DNA of 50,439 nt from Sphingomonadales bacterium (GTDB taxonomy: Bacteria > Pseudomonadota > Alphaproteobacteria > Sphingomonadales > Sphingomonadaceae), in contig JANXVZ010000012.1 in the NCBI GenBank assembly GCA_025351405.1, forward strand, positions 1-50,439, read 5' to 3'. The notes under the pieces are model-generated. The model was not told the origin of the DNA. It searched no databases and was given only the letters and a program-made list of their open reading frames with translations. The translations under genes were made by a program, and so were the position numbers. Positions 16,166-25,144 of this stretch are shown piece after piece; position 1 is the first letter of the stretch; every line of letters starts with the position of its first letter.

Positions 16166-18205
16166 CTAGAACGCCTGGCCGATGGAGACGTAGAACGCCA
16201 CTTTGGGGTCACCCTTGTCAGGGTTGACGGGTGTCGCGATGTCGATCCGGATCGGCCCGAAGCCGCTGTAGTAGCGAAAACCGAGGCCGGCACCGTATTT
16301 GAGGTCGCTGAAGCCGGGCAGGCTTTTGGAATAGACGCGCCCGGCGTCGACGAACGGCACCAGCCCGACGTCGCTGCCGAAGGCCGTGAAGCGATAGCGG
16401 ATTTCGAAGCTGGCTTCGGTGAGACCGTTGCCTCCCAGCGGTGAATTTCCGGCATCCTTGGGGCCGACACCCTGGTAGTTATAGCCACGCACCGAGCCAC
16501 CGCCGCCGGCATAAAAGCGCCGGCTGGGGGCGACGCTGCCGCGATCGGCGCCAACGATGCTGCCGAGATGAAGCCGCGCCGCAAGGATGACGGGACCGAG
16601 CGGCTGGTAGATCGAGCCTTCGACCTGTGCCTTGAAATAGTTGAGGTAATTGCCGCTGCGCAAGGTCAGCTCCGGCGATATCCGCGCTGTCAGCCGAAAG
16701 CCCTTCGCCGGATTGAGCAGATCGTCGGACGCATCATAGGTCACCGACCCCGGCAGCGCGACGATGTAGTAGATATTGAGCGGGTTGCCGATCGCCGATC
16801 GGTCGCGCTGCTGCGTGACCAGTGCCTCGACCCCGGCCGAATAGGTCCAGCGCTTCTGGTAGATCGACACCGATTGGCGATCGAGAATGGCGCTCAGCTC
16901 GAAGGTCTTGGCGGCAAATGCATCGAGCTCCTCGGCAGACAGGATTGCCGATGTGGCCAGCGTCTGGTCACGTCGCCGGAAGTTATGGCGGCGGATTTCG
17001 GCGCTGAGCAACTGCTCACGCTCGGCGCCGACGCCGCGCACCGTAAATGCGCCTTCGGGTGGGAACAGGTTGCGGTTCTGCCAGCTTGCCTCGACGCGGA
17101 TGCCCTGCCCCGTGGAATAACCCGCGGTGGTGGCGATGGTGCGCGGCGGCGCCATCTCGGTGGTGACGACAAGATCGACGGTTTGCGTGCCATCGGCGTT
17201 TGGCGGCCCCGCCGCGACCGGCTTGATACTGACGACGCTGAACAGCCCGGTCAGGACCAGGGCGCGGCGCAGGTCCTCGCGCTCGCTGCCCTTGTAGGGC
17301 GCCCCCGGCGTGAAGCGTGCCAGCACTGCCAGGTGTGCATCTGGGAAGCGCGCGGTGGGCGTATCCATGCGGGCGTGACCAAAGACGGCACGGCTGCCCA
17401 GATCGAGCTTTTGCACCAGCGTCGCGGTGCGGTTGGCGTGATCGACGATGATTTCGGGCGCGATGACGCGGGGGAAAGGGTAGCCGGCATCGGCGAGCTT
17501 TTGCGGCAGGTCGGTTTGGGCGAGCGTGACCCTGGCGGCGTCGACAGAATCGCCCGCCTTGACCCCGAGCAGCGGCTCGACCAGCCCGGGCGGCAGCGGT
17601 TGCGCGCCTTCGGTGGGGCCGGCGCTGACGGCGGCGAACGTGTACAGCGGCCCCGGCGTGACGACGAGCTTGACGACAGTTGCGCCAGGGCCAGCTGCCG
17701 GCGCGGTGATGGCCACCGCCGTCTGCCCGCCATAATGCCCGACGGATCGCAACAATTGGTCGATAAGGTCGCGATCTTCGGCGATGCGGCGATTGATCTG
17801 GGCGAGGTTGGCCGGGCTGCCCTTCTTCGTCCACAGCGACGACAGCGACTGGTACTCGTCCTGCAGGCCGAGGCTCGACAGGCCTTCGATGACGACCGAG
17901 TAGCGTACATCGCCGACTTCGATGGCACCGCCGGCAGCGGTCGTCGATTCGACCGTGGGCCATGGCGTGGAGCCGGGCAGGGGTGTGAACTCCTCGAGCT
18001 TTGCATCACCTCCACTTGGCGGTGCGGGCGATATTGTGGGCACCGCCGGTGCGGGCGATATTGTGGTCGGCACGGCCGGTGTCGCAACCGCGGCCTCCTG
18101 TGCCATGGCCGCATCGGACGCCGCAGCGAGGACGAGGACCGACAACAGCAGCGACGCGCAGACCCCGTGGACACGGACGGACGGAACGGGCGGGACGGGG
18201 GGCAT
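16166..18205 (-). CDS. tamA: Omp85-family outer-membrane protein TamA
   Basis: The 679-residue product has a signal sequence (VCASLLLSVLVLAAASDAAMA), a Pro/Ala-rich linker, POTRA-type modules (RYSVVIEGLSSLGLQDEYQ; VVKLVVTPGPLYTFAAV; ARFTPGAPYKGSEREDLRRALVLTGLF) and a C-terminal 16-strand barrel with the Omp85 motif GGGGSVRGYNYQGVG and final strand KVAFYVSIGQAF. TamA is the outer-membrane partner of TamB. I chose ATG 18205 over the GTG at 18256 because GGTGG precedes it and the extra residues are not signal-like. It is divergent from a small membrane-protein gene. Confidence 0.93.
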   Translation of the reverse strand: MPPVPPVPSVRVHGVCASLLLSVLVLAAASDAAMAQEAAVATPAVPTTISPAPAVPTISPAPPSGGDAKLEEFTPLPGSTPWPTVESTTAAGGAIEVGDVRYSVVIEGLSSLGLQDEYQSLSSLWTKKGSPANLAQINRRIAEDRDLIDQLLRSVGHYGGQTAVAITAPAAGPGATVVKLVVTPGPLYTFAAVSAGPTEGAQPLPPGLVEPLLGVKAGDSVDAARVTLAQTDLPQKLADAGYPFPRVIAPEIIVDHANRTATLVQKLDLGSRAVFGHARMDTPTARFPDAHLAVLARFTPGAPYKGSEREDLRRALVLTGLFSVVSIKPVAAGPPNADGTQTVDLVVTTEMAPPRTIATTAGYSTGQGIRVEASWQNRNLFPPEGAFTVRGVGAEREQLLSAEIRRHNFRRRDQTLATSAILSAEELDAFAAKTFELSAILDRQSVSIYQKRWTYSAGVEALVTQQRDRSAIGNPLNIYYIVALPGSVTYDASDDLLNPAKGFRLTARISPELTLRSGNYLNYFKAQVEGSIYQPLGPVILAARLHLGSIVGADRGSVAPSRRFYAGGGGSVRGYNYQGVGPKDAGNSPLGGNGLTEASFEIRYRFTAFGSDVGLVPFVDAGRVYSKSLPGFSDLKYGAGLGFRYYSGFGPIRIDIATPVNPDKGDPKVAFYVSIGQAF

Positions 18206-18300
18206 CGCCACCGGGTCTAGACGAGGCAGGGCGTGTCGCAAAGGCCGCTGCGGCACTACAAGGGTTGGCGCAAAGCGATTGACCGTGCCAAAGCACCATC

Positions 18301-18507
18301 ATGTCCGGAAAACAGCCGATTATCGACCCTGCGGGTTCGCAGCCCCCGTCTCCGAGGCGCGGCGGCGGCTGCCTTGTCGCCATCGGCCTGATCACCGGGC
18401 CGTTGGTCGGGATGTATTTTCATCAAACCTCGCTTGGCCTGCTGATCGGCTTCGGACTTGGTGCGGCGGCGGCGATCGTCATGGCACTGGCCGACCGTCG
18501 GCGCTGA
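18301..18507 (+). CDS. Small two-helix membrane protein
   Basis: The 68-residue product has a Pro/Gly/Arg N terminus and two hydrophobic segments (GGCLVAIGLITGPLVGMYF and LLIGFGLGAAAAIVMALA), rich in small residues that favour helix packing, ending in DRRR. Short proteins of this kind are common in sphingomonads but have no assigned role. The ribosome site before ATG is weak. It sits 95 bp from the divergent tamA start and converges with the S24 repressor gene. Confidence 0.6.
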   Translation: MSGKQPIIDPAGSQPPSPRRGGGCLVAIGLITGPLVGMYFHQTSLGLLIGFGLGAAAAIVMALADRRR

Positions 18508-18541
18508 GCCCGTGCTGCGGCGGTGGCCATGACGGTGACGT

Positions 18542-19219
18542 TCAGTTCAGCCGCCTGCCGACCCACACCACCCGTCCGATCACCGTTACCGCCGCAGGGT
18601 CGCAATCGTCCCAGCTTGGATAGGCATCATTGTCGCTGCGAATCGTCAATCGCCGCGTTGCCGGGTTGACCGACAGGCGTTTGACGAGCAGCGCGTCATC
18701 GGTGCGCAAGACATAAATGCCGTCGCGAAGGCGTTCGCGATCGTCGCTGTCCACCAGGATCTGGTCGCCATCGGCGAGCGTCGGCAGCATCGAATCGCCC
18801 TCGACCCCGATAACGGACAGGGCCTCGGGGCGGCCGGTGGCAACACCGCGTACCCAGTTGGATTGAAAGGCCAGTGCGGCAAGCGGCGCTTCGCTGCCGG
18901 TCAGGCTGCCGCTGCCGGCCGAAGCGCCGATTTCGAGTTGAGGAATCAGGACATAATCATTTGATCTGAGTGCAAAACCCGGCCGGATCGCGGCGGTGGA
19001 AATGGCCTCGTCCGGCCCGCCGAGCAAGTGTTCAGCGATCCCGAAATGGCGCGCCAGCACCCGCCGGTCTTCTTCGGACAAGCGTCTTGGCACGCCGCGT
19101 TTGACGAACTGCTGGATATAGGTCGGATTGCGGCCGAGCCGTCGCGACAGCGAAGCATAGTCCTCGCCACGCGACGCAATCAGCTCATCCAACCGCTTGC
19201 GGATGGCGATACTGTCCAT
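18542..19219 (-). CDS. S24/LexA-like repressor with N-terminal helix-turn-helix
   Basis: The 225-residue product has an N-terminal HTH (IRKRLDELIASRGEDYASLSRRLGRNPTYIQQFVKRG) and a C-terminal peptidase S24 domain with the serine motif VEGDSMLPTLADGDQILVD and the lysine in DALLVKRLSV, the dyad for self-cleavage as in LexA and phage CI repressors. An Ala-Gly cleavage pair is not evident; GASAGSGS is the nearest candidate. ATG 19219 has GGAGAGGAGG upstream. It is divergent from two small conserved genes, and a palindrome at 19276-19289 lies between. A role in a damage-responsive switch is inference. Confidence 0.88.
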   Translation of the reverse strand: MDSIAIRKRLDELIASRGEDYASLSRRLGRNPTYIQQFVKRGVPRRLSEEDRRVLARHFGIAEHLLGGPDEAISTAAIRPGFALRSNDYVLIPQLEIGASAGSGSLTGSEAPLAALAFQSNWVRGVATGRPEALSVIGVEGDSMLPTLADGDQILVDSDDRERLRDGIYVLRTDDALLVKRLSVNPATRRLTIRSDNDAYPSWDDCDPAAVTVIGRVVWVGRRLN

Positions 19220-19275
19220 AACTCGCGGCACCTCCTCTCCAGGACCGCTTGGCGGCATCTTACCATAGTTTTTTA

Positions 19276-19289
19276 CCTAGACTAGTAGG
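19276..19289. promoter_or_regulatory. Candidate operator of the S24 repressor
   Basis: CCTAGACTAGTAGG contains the odd-centred palindrome CTAG-A-CTAG and the outer pair CCTA/TAGG, in an AT-rich zone (TTTTTTA on its left) 57 bp from the repressor ATG. A direct repeat CGGATA-N4-CGGATA follows at about 19300. Such symmetric sites between divergent genes often bind the neighbouring repressor. Not tested. Confidence 0.4.
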
Positions 19290-19367
19290 ATTTGCCGACG
19301 GATAAATACGGATACCAGCCGAATCGGTTGCAACGGACAAAGCCTTTGCGATTACGGGAGAAAATAA

Positions 19368-19598
19368 ATGAGCCTGCTGAGTGTCGTGGAACGCCACCTG
19401 CGACATCGCGGCATCGCACCCTCGCGCTTCGGCCGCGAAGTTGCCGGTGATCCGCGATTCGTCTTCGATTTGCGACGCGGACGCGAACCGCGCGGTGCCA
19501 CCTCGGCGCGGGTAATGGCCTTCATAGCCAACGCCGAGTCGGTTGCGGCCACAGGTAGCGCAGCCACCCATAACCCCCAGATTCGGGAGATTTTCTGA
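19368..19598 (+). CDS. Small conserved protein with HTH-like pattern
   Basis: The 76-residue product begins MSLLSVVERHLRHRGIAPSRFGREVAGDPRFVFDLRRGREPRGATSARV. The segment SRFGREVAGDPRFVFDLRRGR resembles a compact helix-turn-helix as in XRE-like proteins (recognition helix PRFVFDLRRG), and similar short genes occur in sphingomonads. GGGAG precedes the ATG. The stop overlaps the next start (TGATG), so the two are probably translated together. It is divergent from the S24 repressor, which may control it. Confidence 0.68.
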   Translation: MSLLSVVERHLRHRGIAPSRFGREVAGDPRFVFDLRRGREPRGATSARVMAFIANAESVAATGSAATHNPQIREIF

Positions 19599-19957
19599 TG
19601 CGCACCAGCGGTAACCATGTCCAGGCAGCGCTGCTGCGCGCCATCGCCAACGTCGCATTTCTGTCGGTGCACGATAGGCAAAAACCGATCCTGATCGTCG
19701 AATCGGCCTGTTCGCTGGATTGGGCCAGTGCCACCTTCGTCGGTGCGACCCACAAGCTGGACCTGCGCCTCGATGGCGACGCCGCCGCAGTGGCGGCCGC
19801 GCTGGCCCTGCTGCTCGCCGACCTTGGCGATGCGGAGATTCCAGTGGCGGGGCAGATTGTCGCGGAGATTGCGGCGACGCCGGGCGTGCTCGCGGTGTTC
19901 GATACGGGCAACGCAGCGCAATCGCTGTGCGTGCGCGCACTCACCATCATCGACTGA
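19598..19957 (+). CDS. Conserved protein of unknown function
   Basis: The 119-residue product alternates short beta-like segments (ILIVESACSLDWASATFVGATHKLDLRLDG) with Ala/Leu-rich helices (AAVAAALALLLADLG) and ends VRALTIID. I recognise no domain of known function. The repeated pattern (W-A-S-A-T-F-V-G-A-x-H-x-L) looks like a conserved sphingomonad small-protein family. It starts inside the stop codon of the preceding gene and forms a two-gene unit with it, divergent from the S24 repressor. Confidence 0.65.
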   Translation: MRTSGNHVQAALLRAIANVAFLSVHDRQKPILIVESACSLDWASATFVGATHKLDLRLDGDAAAVAAALALLLADLGDAEIPVAGQIVAEIAATPGVLAVFDTGNAAQSLCVRALTIID

Positions 19958-20093
19958 TCGGCGCAGACCGGCAGACCTGGCCGCACTGCTTTCCTGAGTG
20001 CTGCTCAAAATTTGCTTGCTCTCGCGGCGTTTCCTGCCAAGGATATGAGTCGTAATCAAATTGTGATTGCGACCATCCGGGGGGATTTTCAAC

Positions 20094-21164
20094 TTGGCTC
20101 GCACGCGTGGGGTGACGCCGATGGTGCCGCTGGTGCTGATGGCAGCCGCGCCCCTGGCCTTGCTGGCGTCGTGTGGCAAACCCGCGACTGTCCCCGCAGC
20201 CGTTGAAGCGCCGATCAGCGTCAAGCTCGCCGAGGCGCTGCCGGCATCGGGGGGCGAGACCCTCGCGATCAGCGGCACCGTCCGGCTGAAGCGCGAAACG
20301 CCGCTGGGTTTCAACACCGGTGGGCGCATCGCGGCGATCACCGTGCGAGAGGGCGACAGCGTTGGCGCCGGGCAGGTACTGGCGCGGCTCGATCCGACCG
20401 GGCTCGACGCGGCGTCAAGCTCGGCCCGCGCGGAGGCGGCGCGAGCCGATGCCGACTACCGCCGCCTCGCCGGGCTGTTCCAGAAGGGCTGGGTGACGGC
20501 GCCGCGCGTCGAGACCGCTCGCGCCACGGCGGCGGCGGCGCGGGCGCGTGTGCAGCAAACCGGGTTCGACATCGGTCTGGCGGTGGTGCGTGCGCCATCG
20601 GCCGGCGTGGTGTTGCGGCGCCCTGCCGAGCCTGGCCAGATGGTAACGCCGGGCATGACGGTGCTGACCATCGGCGAACTGGGGTCGGGGTATGTGATGC
20701 GCTTGCCGGTCAGCGATGCCGATGTGCAGCGCATCGCCCGCGGACAGGCGGCGTTGGTCAGGGTCCCCGCTTTGGGAAATGACGCGATTGCGGCAACAGT
20801 CTCTGAAATCGGTGCGCGAGGCGATGATGCCACCGGCACGTTTCGCGTCGAAGTGGCGTTGCCGCCCCATAGCGGTTTGCGGTCGGGGTTGATCGGCACG
20901 GCGCAACTGCGCTTTGCCGGCGAAGCGAGCAGCAGCGGTGGCGTCAGCGTTCCCGCCACGGCGGTGTTTGCAGCGCGTGCCGATGAAGGATTTGTTTTCG
21001 TGCATGATCGCGCGGGGGGCCGGGTGCACCTGCGTCAGGTTTCGCTTGGGGCCCTCGGCGATTCGGCGCTGGTCATCACGGGCGGGCTGAAGCCCGGCGA
21101 ACGGGTCGTGGTGTCGGGTGTCGATCGCCTGCGTGACGGCGCCAAAGTCCATATCGCGTCCTGA
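20094..21164 (+). CDS. RND efflux periplasmic adaptor lipoprotein
   Basis: The product is a membrane-fusion protein of the HlyD/AcrA type: lipobox LLASC near residue 28, biotinyl-lipoyl-like half-motifs (GFNTGGRIAAITVREGDSVGAGQVLARLDP and VVRAPSAGVVLRRPAEPGQMV), a short helical hairpin between them, a beta-barrel region and a C-terminal membrane-proximal domain. It links the inner-membrane pump to an outer-membrane channel. I prefer the TTG at 20094, with GGGGGG upstream, because it supplies an arginine-bearing signal n-region; ATG 20121 is the alternative and leaves an uncharged, very short leader. No outer-membrane TolC-like gene is adjacent. Confidence 0.88.
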   Translation: MARTRGVTPMVPLVLMAAAPLALLASCGKPATVPAAVEAPISVKLAEALPASGGETLAISGTVRLKRETPLGFNTGGRIAAITVREGDSVGAGQVLARLDPTGLDAASSSARAEAARADADYRRLAGLFQKGWVTAPRVETARATAAAARARVQQTGFDIGLAVVRAPSAGVVLRRPAEPGQMVTPGMTVLTIGELGSGYVMRLPVSDADVQRIARGQAALVRVPALGNDAIAATVSEIGARGDDATGTFRVEVALPPHSGLRSGLIGTAQLRFAGEASSSGGVSVPATAVFAARADEGFVFVHDRAGGRVHLRQVSLGALGDSALVITGGLKPGERVVVSGVDRLRDGAKVHIAS

Positions 21165-21168
21165 ACCG

Positions 21169-24100
21169 GTGGGAATCATCGCCTTCGCGATCCATCGCTG
21201 GCAGGTCACGCTCGTCATCTTCGCGCTGCTGGTTGCCGTGGGGGTGTCGGCGTTCCTGACGATACCGCGATCGGTCGATCCGCACTTCCCGTCGCCGTTC
21301 ATCAATGTCGTTGCGATCGTGCCCGGCGCCGAACCGTCGGACATGGAAACCACCATCGCCAAGCCGATCGAAGATGTCATCCAGGGCCTCGACGGCATTG
21401 TCAGGGTGCAGTCGCGATCGACCGATTCGACCGCCGTCATCACCGCCGAATTCAGCTGGGACGGTGACCCCGAGAAAAATTATGACGAGGTTGTGCGCGA
21501 GGTCAACGCCATCCGCCCCAGCCTGCCATCGGCGTTGCAGCGCCTCGAATTCCAGAAGACCCGCACCACCGAGGCTGCGGTCGTGCAATTCGCGCTGGTC
21601 AGCGAAACGGCTTCGTATCGCCGCCTCGAAAAGCTGGCAAAGGACCTGCGCGAGCGCCTCAACCGGGTCGCGGGGGTGCGCAACAGCAAGACCTGGGGGG
21701 TGCCGGTGCCCGAGGTTCGCGTCGCCATCGATGCGGGGCGGCTGGCGCAATTGGGCCTGCCGGTGACGGCGCTGACCGATGCACTGCGCCAGGGTTCGAC
21801 CGACCTGCCGCCCGGCGCCGTGCACAGCGGCGACCAGCGGCTGAACGTCCAGGCCGGCGGGGCTTTCCGATCGATCGATGAAGTCGCCGATGTGCCGGTG
21901 CGCGCCGTCAGCGATTCCGGCGCCGGCAGGGTGGTGCGGGTGCGCGACGTCGCACGGGTCGGGTGGGGTTATGAGGAACAGCCGCACATCGCGCGCTTCA
22001 ACGGCAAGCGCGCCATCTGGGTGACGCTGACCCAGAAGGATGGCGTCAATGTGCTCGATGTCCGCAACGCGGCGATGAAGGTAGCCGATGACTATCGTCG
22101 CCTGCTGCCACCCGACGTGACGCTGCAGACCGGCTTTGACCAGTCGCTCGATATCTCGCGCAAGCTCGATCAGCTCGGCCGTGATTTCGCCATCGCCCTC
22201 GGCCTGGTGTTGCTGACGCTGCTGCCGCTTGGCTGGCGGGCGTCGTTCGTCGTCATGGTGTCGGTTCCGCTCAGCCTCGCCATCGGCTGCGCGGTGCTGG
22301 CAACGCTGGGCTTCACCCTCAACCAGTTGGCGATATCGGGCTTCATCATCGCGCTCGGGTTGCTCGTCGATGATTCGATCGTCGTCACCGAAAACATCGC
22401 CCGGCATCTGCGTGAGGGCGAGGATCGTACCAGCGCCGCGTTGAACGGCACCCGCCAGATCGCCGTAGCCGTGATCGGCTGCACCGCCGTGCTGCTGTTC
22501 GCGTTCCTGCCGCTGGCATTCTTGCCGGAAGGCGCCGGCAAATTCACCCGTTCGCTGCCGGTGGCGGTGCTCGGCACGGTGGCGGCGTCGCTGCTGGTAT
22601 CGCTGACCATCGTGCCGTTTCTCGCCAGCCGTATCCTGCCCCGGCACGAGCCGGCGCATGGCAATCGCGTCCTGCAGGCCATCCAGTCGGGCATCCATCG
22701 TTTTTATGCGCCGACCCTGCACTGGTCGCTGACGCATCCGTGGCGGGCGATGCTGGCGGCGTCGCTGCTGGTATTTTCAGGGGTCGCGCTGGTGCCGTTC
22801 ATCGGGTCCAGCCTGTTTCCTTCGGCCGACACCGCCTATTTCCTCGTCGAGGTGACAGCCCCGGAGGGCGCCGCGCTGACCCAGACCGACCGCGCCGTGC
22901 GCTTTGTCGAGGCGGCGACCCGCGGCGAGCCCGACGTTACCAACGTCATGGCCAACGTCGGGCGCGGCAATCCGCAGATTTTCTACAACCAGCGCAGTTT
23001 CGACCAACGCAGCAACATCGGCCAGGTGCTGGTGGTGCTCGACCGCTGGGATCCGGTCCGCGGCCCGGCCCTGGTGGCGCGGCTGCGAAAGCGGTTCGCC
23101 GATTGTGCCGATGCCCGCCTGGTGATCAAGATCTTCCAGAATGGCCCGCCGGTCGATGCGCCGATCCAGGTCAAGATACTCGGCCCCGAGTTGCCGGTGC
23201 TGAAACGCCTTGCTGGTGAAATAGAGGCTGTGGTTCGCAATGTACCCGGAACGCGCGACATCGAAAACCCGGTGGCGATCGACCAGCCGCGGCTCGACCT
23301 GGGGCTCGATGCCGGCAAGGCGGCGCTGTTGGGTGTCGTGCCGGGGGCGCCGCGCCGCGCCGTGCGACTGGCGCTGGCCGGCGAAACGGCGGGGCGACTG
23401 CGCGACAGCGAGGGTGACAGCTACAATGTCGTGGTTCGGCTGCCGCTCGATGTGCGCCAGCCGGTGTCGGCACTCGACGCCATCTATGTGCCGAGCAGCA
23501 ATGGCGCCATCCCGCTGCGCCAGATCGCGACGCCGCACCTCGATTCTGCGCCGGCGCGAATCAGCCGCGAGCGCCAGCAGCGCATCGTCTATGTGCAGAG
23601 CCAGGTCGCCGAAGGCTTCCTCACCGCCAAGGTCAACACCGCGGTGTTCGATGCCGTCGGCAAAGTCAGGCTGCCCGATGGCTATGCCATCGACAGCGGC
23701 GGCGAGGCCGAACAAAAGGCCAGGAGCTTTGGCGGGCTGGGGCCGATCATCGCCATCGCGGTGTTCGGTATCCTGGGCGTGCTGGTCATCGAGTTCGGGC
23801 GCTTCCGCGAGACAGCGGTGGTCGCCGGGGTCATTCCGCTCGGGATTTTCGGTGGGCTGGTGGCGTTGTTCGCGACAGGCAATTCGCTCAGCTACACCGC
23901 CGTCATCGGCTTTGTCGCGTTGATCGGCATCGAGATCAAGAATTCGATCCTGCTCGTCGATTTCACCACGCAGTTGCGACAACAGGGCATGGACCTGCGC
24001 GACGCCATCGAACGTGCCGGTGAGGTGCGATTCCTGCCGGTGCTGCTGACTTCGGTGACCGCCATCGGTGGCCTGCTGCCGTTGGCGCTGTCCGGCTCGG

Positions 24101-24231
24101 GACTTTACGGCCCGCTGGCGTGGGTGATAATCGGCGGGCTGATTTCATCGACCTTGCTCAGTCGTATCGTCACGCCGGTCATGTACCTGCTGATCGTGCG
24201 TGGGCATTTGCCCAATGGAGTGGCGGACTGA
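21169..24231 (+). CDS. RND efflux transporter permease (HAE1/AcrB-like)
   Basis: The 1020-residue product is a complete RND permease: a first helix after AIHRWQVTLVIFALLVAVGVS, large periplasmic loops, the central helix block with the proton-relay motif LLVDDSIVVTENI, the second half beginning HPWRAMLAASLLVFSGVALV, and closing helices with IEIKNSILLVDFTT. Such pumps use the proton gradient to expel drugs, solvents or metals; the substrate is not deducible. A GTG at 21169, five bases after the adaptor stop, fits the usual start (MxIAxFAIxRWQ); an earlier GTG would overlap the adaptor gene by 47 bases. Confidence 0.93.
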   Translation: MGIIAFAIHRWQVTLVIFALLVAVGVSAFLTIPRSVDPHFPSPFINVVAIVPGAEPSDMETTIAKPIEDVIQGLDGIVRVQSRSTDSTAVITAEFSWDGDPEKNYDEVVREVNAIRPSLPSALQRLEFQKTRTTEAAVVQFALVSETASYRRLEKLAKDLRERLNRVAGVRNSKTWGVPVPEVRVAIDAGRLAQLGLPVTALTDALRQGSTDLPPGAVHSGDQRLNVQAGGAFRSIDEVADVPVRAVSDSGAGRVVRVRDVARVGWGYEEQPHIARFNGKRAIWVTLTQKDGVNVLDVRNAAMKVADDYRRLLPPDVTLQTGFDQSLDISRKLDQLGRDFAIALGLVLLTLLPLGWRASFVVMVSVPLSLAIGCAVLATLGFTLNQLAISGFIIALGLLVDDSIVVTENIARHLREGEDRTSAALNGTRQIAVAVIGCTAVLLFAFLPLAFLPEGAGKFTRSLPVAVLGTVAASLLVSLTIVPFLASRILPRHEPAHGNRVLQAIQSGIHRFYAPTLHWSLTHPWRAMLAASLLVFSGVALVPFIGSSLFPSADTAYFLVEVTAPEGAALTQTDRAVRFVEAATRGEPDVTNVMANVGRGNPQIFYNQRSFDQRSNIGQVLVVLDRWDPVRGPALVARLRKRFADCADARLVIKIFQNGPPVDAPIQVKILGPELPVLKRLAGEIEAVVRNVPGTRDIENPVAIDQPRLDLGLDAGKAALLGVVPGAPRRAVRLALAGETAGRLRDSEGDSYNVVVRLPLDVRQPVSALDAIYVPSSNGAIPLRQIATPHLDSAPARISRERQQRIVYVQSQVAEGFLTAKVNTAVFDAVGKVRLPDGYAIDSGGEAEQKARSFGGLGPIIAIAVFGILGVLVIEFGRFRETAVVAGVIPLGIFGGLVALFATGNSLSYTAVIGFVALIGIEIKNSILLVDFTTQLRQQGMDLRDAIERAGEVRFLPVLLTSVTAIGGLLPLALSGSGLYGPLAWVIIGGLISSTLLSRIVTPVMYLLIVRGHLPNGVAD

Positions 24232-24248
24232 ACGCGGAGCCGCCCATC

Positions 24249-24674
24249 GTGTTTGTCCAGCGCCTGCCCAGGCTGCATGAACGGGCGATCTATTCCGGCT
24301 TCGGCATTCTCGTCGTCACCGGGCTGGCATGGCTGTGGGTGCATGACGTCCGGCAGCCGCTTCCCGGTCCGCAGGTAAACCCCGTCGAATCCTGGCTGAT
24401 GCGGGTTCACGGTATCGCCGCCTATGTCTTCCTGGTGCTGGCGGGAGCGCTTTTGCCGGTGCACGTCAGGATGGGCTGGCGCGGGCGCCGCAACCACCGC
24501 AGCGGCGCCGTTGTCGGGGCGATGCTGCTGTTGCTCGGCTTCAGCGGATTGGTGCTTTATTACGAAAGCGGCGAACTCGCCCGCACCATCGCCGACCGGG
24601 CGCACTGGCCGGCGGGCATCGCCGCAACGCTGGTGCTCGGCTGGCACGCCTTGCGCGGCCGCTCGGCACGCTGA
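24249..24674 (+). CDS. Four-helix membrane protein, cytochrome b561/DUF4405-like
   Basis: The 141-residue product has four hydrophobic segments (AIYSGFGILVVTGLAWLW; VHGIAAYVFLVLAGALLPV; GAVVGAMLLLLGFSGLVLYY; GIAATLVLGWHAL), with histidines at or near helix ends (LHER, RVHG, PVHV, GWHA) in the spacing seen in small di-haem b561-type proteins. Haem binding is inference. A GTG start with GGAG upstream lies 17 bp after the RND permease stop, which makes it the third gene of the efflux operon. Its link to efflux is unexplained. Confidence 0.6.
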   Translation: MFVQRLPRLHERAIYSGFGILVVTGLAWLWVHDVRQPLPGPQVNPVESWLMRVHGIAAYVFLVLAGALLPVHVRMGWRGRRNHRSGAVVGAMLLLLGFSGLVLYYESGELARTIADRAHWPAGIAATLVLGWHALRGRSAR

Positions 24675-24686
24675 CCGGTCCGGGCT

Positions 24687-25142
24687 CTATCGGTCCAGGG
24701 CTTCGGCTACCGCTGCCAATTGATCGGCCACGGCACCCCAGCCGGCTTCGAACCCCATCGCCCGGTGCTGCTGCATCGAAGCTTCGTCCCAGTGCCGCGC
24801 GCTGGCACGATAGCGCGTGCCGCTGCCCTCCGCGGTGAATTCGAACAGTCCGACCATGAAGGCCTTTTGCGGGTGCCAGCCTTGCCGGAAGGCATCCGTG
24901 AACACCACGCGCCGCGCCGGTACGACTTCGAGGAAGACGCCCTGCTGGGCATGGCTTTCTCCGTTCGGGCCGTGCATTTCCAGGTGCGTGATGCCACCGC
25001 TGCGCAAATCCTGCTCGATGATCCGCGTCGTCCAGGGTTTCGGGCACCACCATTCGGTAAGATGTTCGGTCCAGGCGCGCCACACCGTTTCAGGCGGTGC
25101 CGCGATCAGGCGCTCCACCGCCAGTTCGAAATCTTCAGGCAT
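24687..25142 (-). CDS. SRPBCC/AHSA1-domain protein
   Basis: The 151-residue product matches the activator of Hsp90 ATPase homologue 1-like (SRPBCC) fold: AVERLIAAPPETVWRAWTEHLTEWWCPKPW, GVFLEVVPARRVVFTDAF and SMQQHRAMGFEAGWGAVADQLAAV. These proteins have a deep hydrophobic cavity and bind small ligands; most are uncharacterised. It starts two bases after the stop of the PhnB-like gene, so they form an operon. In proteobacteria AHSA1 and PhnB-like proteins are often adjacent, and the shared role is unknown. Confidence 0.85.
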   Translation of the reverse strand: MPEDFELAVERLIAAPPETVWRAWTEHLTEWWCPKPWTTRIIEQDLRSGGITHLEMHGPNGESHAQQGVFLEVVPARRVVFTDAFRQGWHPQKAFMVGLFEFTAEGSGTRYRASARHWDEASMQQHRAMGFEAGWGAVADQLAAVAEALDR

Positions 25143-25144
25143 GT

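Noticed and set aside
12012-18220. Long plus-strand open frames opposite tamB and tamA (up to 886 codons)
   Set aside because: They are GC-driven antisense frames with Arg/Gly/Gln-rich, non-family translations; the minus-strand genes have clear domains.
20415-23982. Long minus-strand open frames opposite the RND adaptor and permease
   Set aside because: Compositional shadows. The plus strand encodes recognisable adaptor and permease motifs across the same span.
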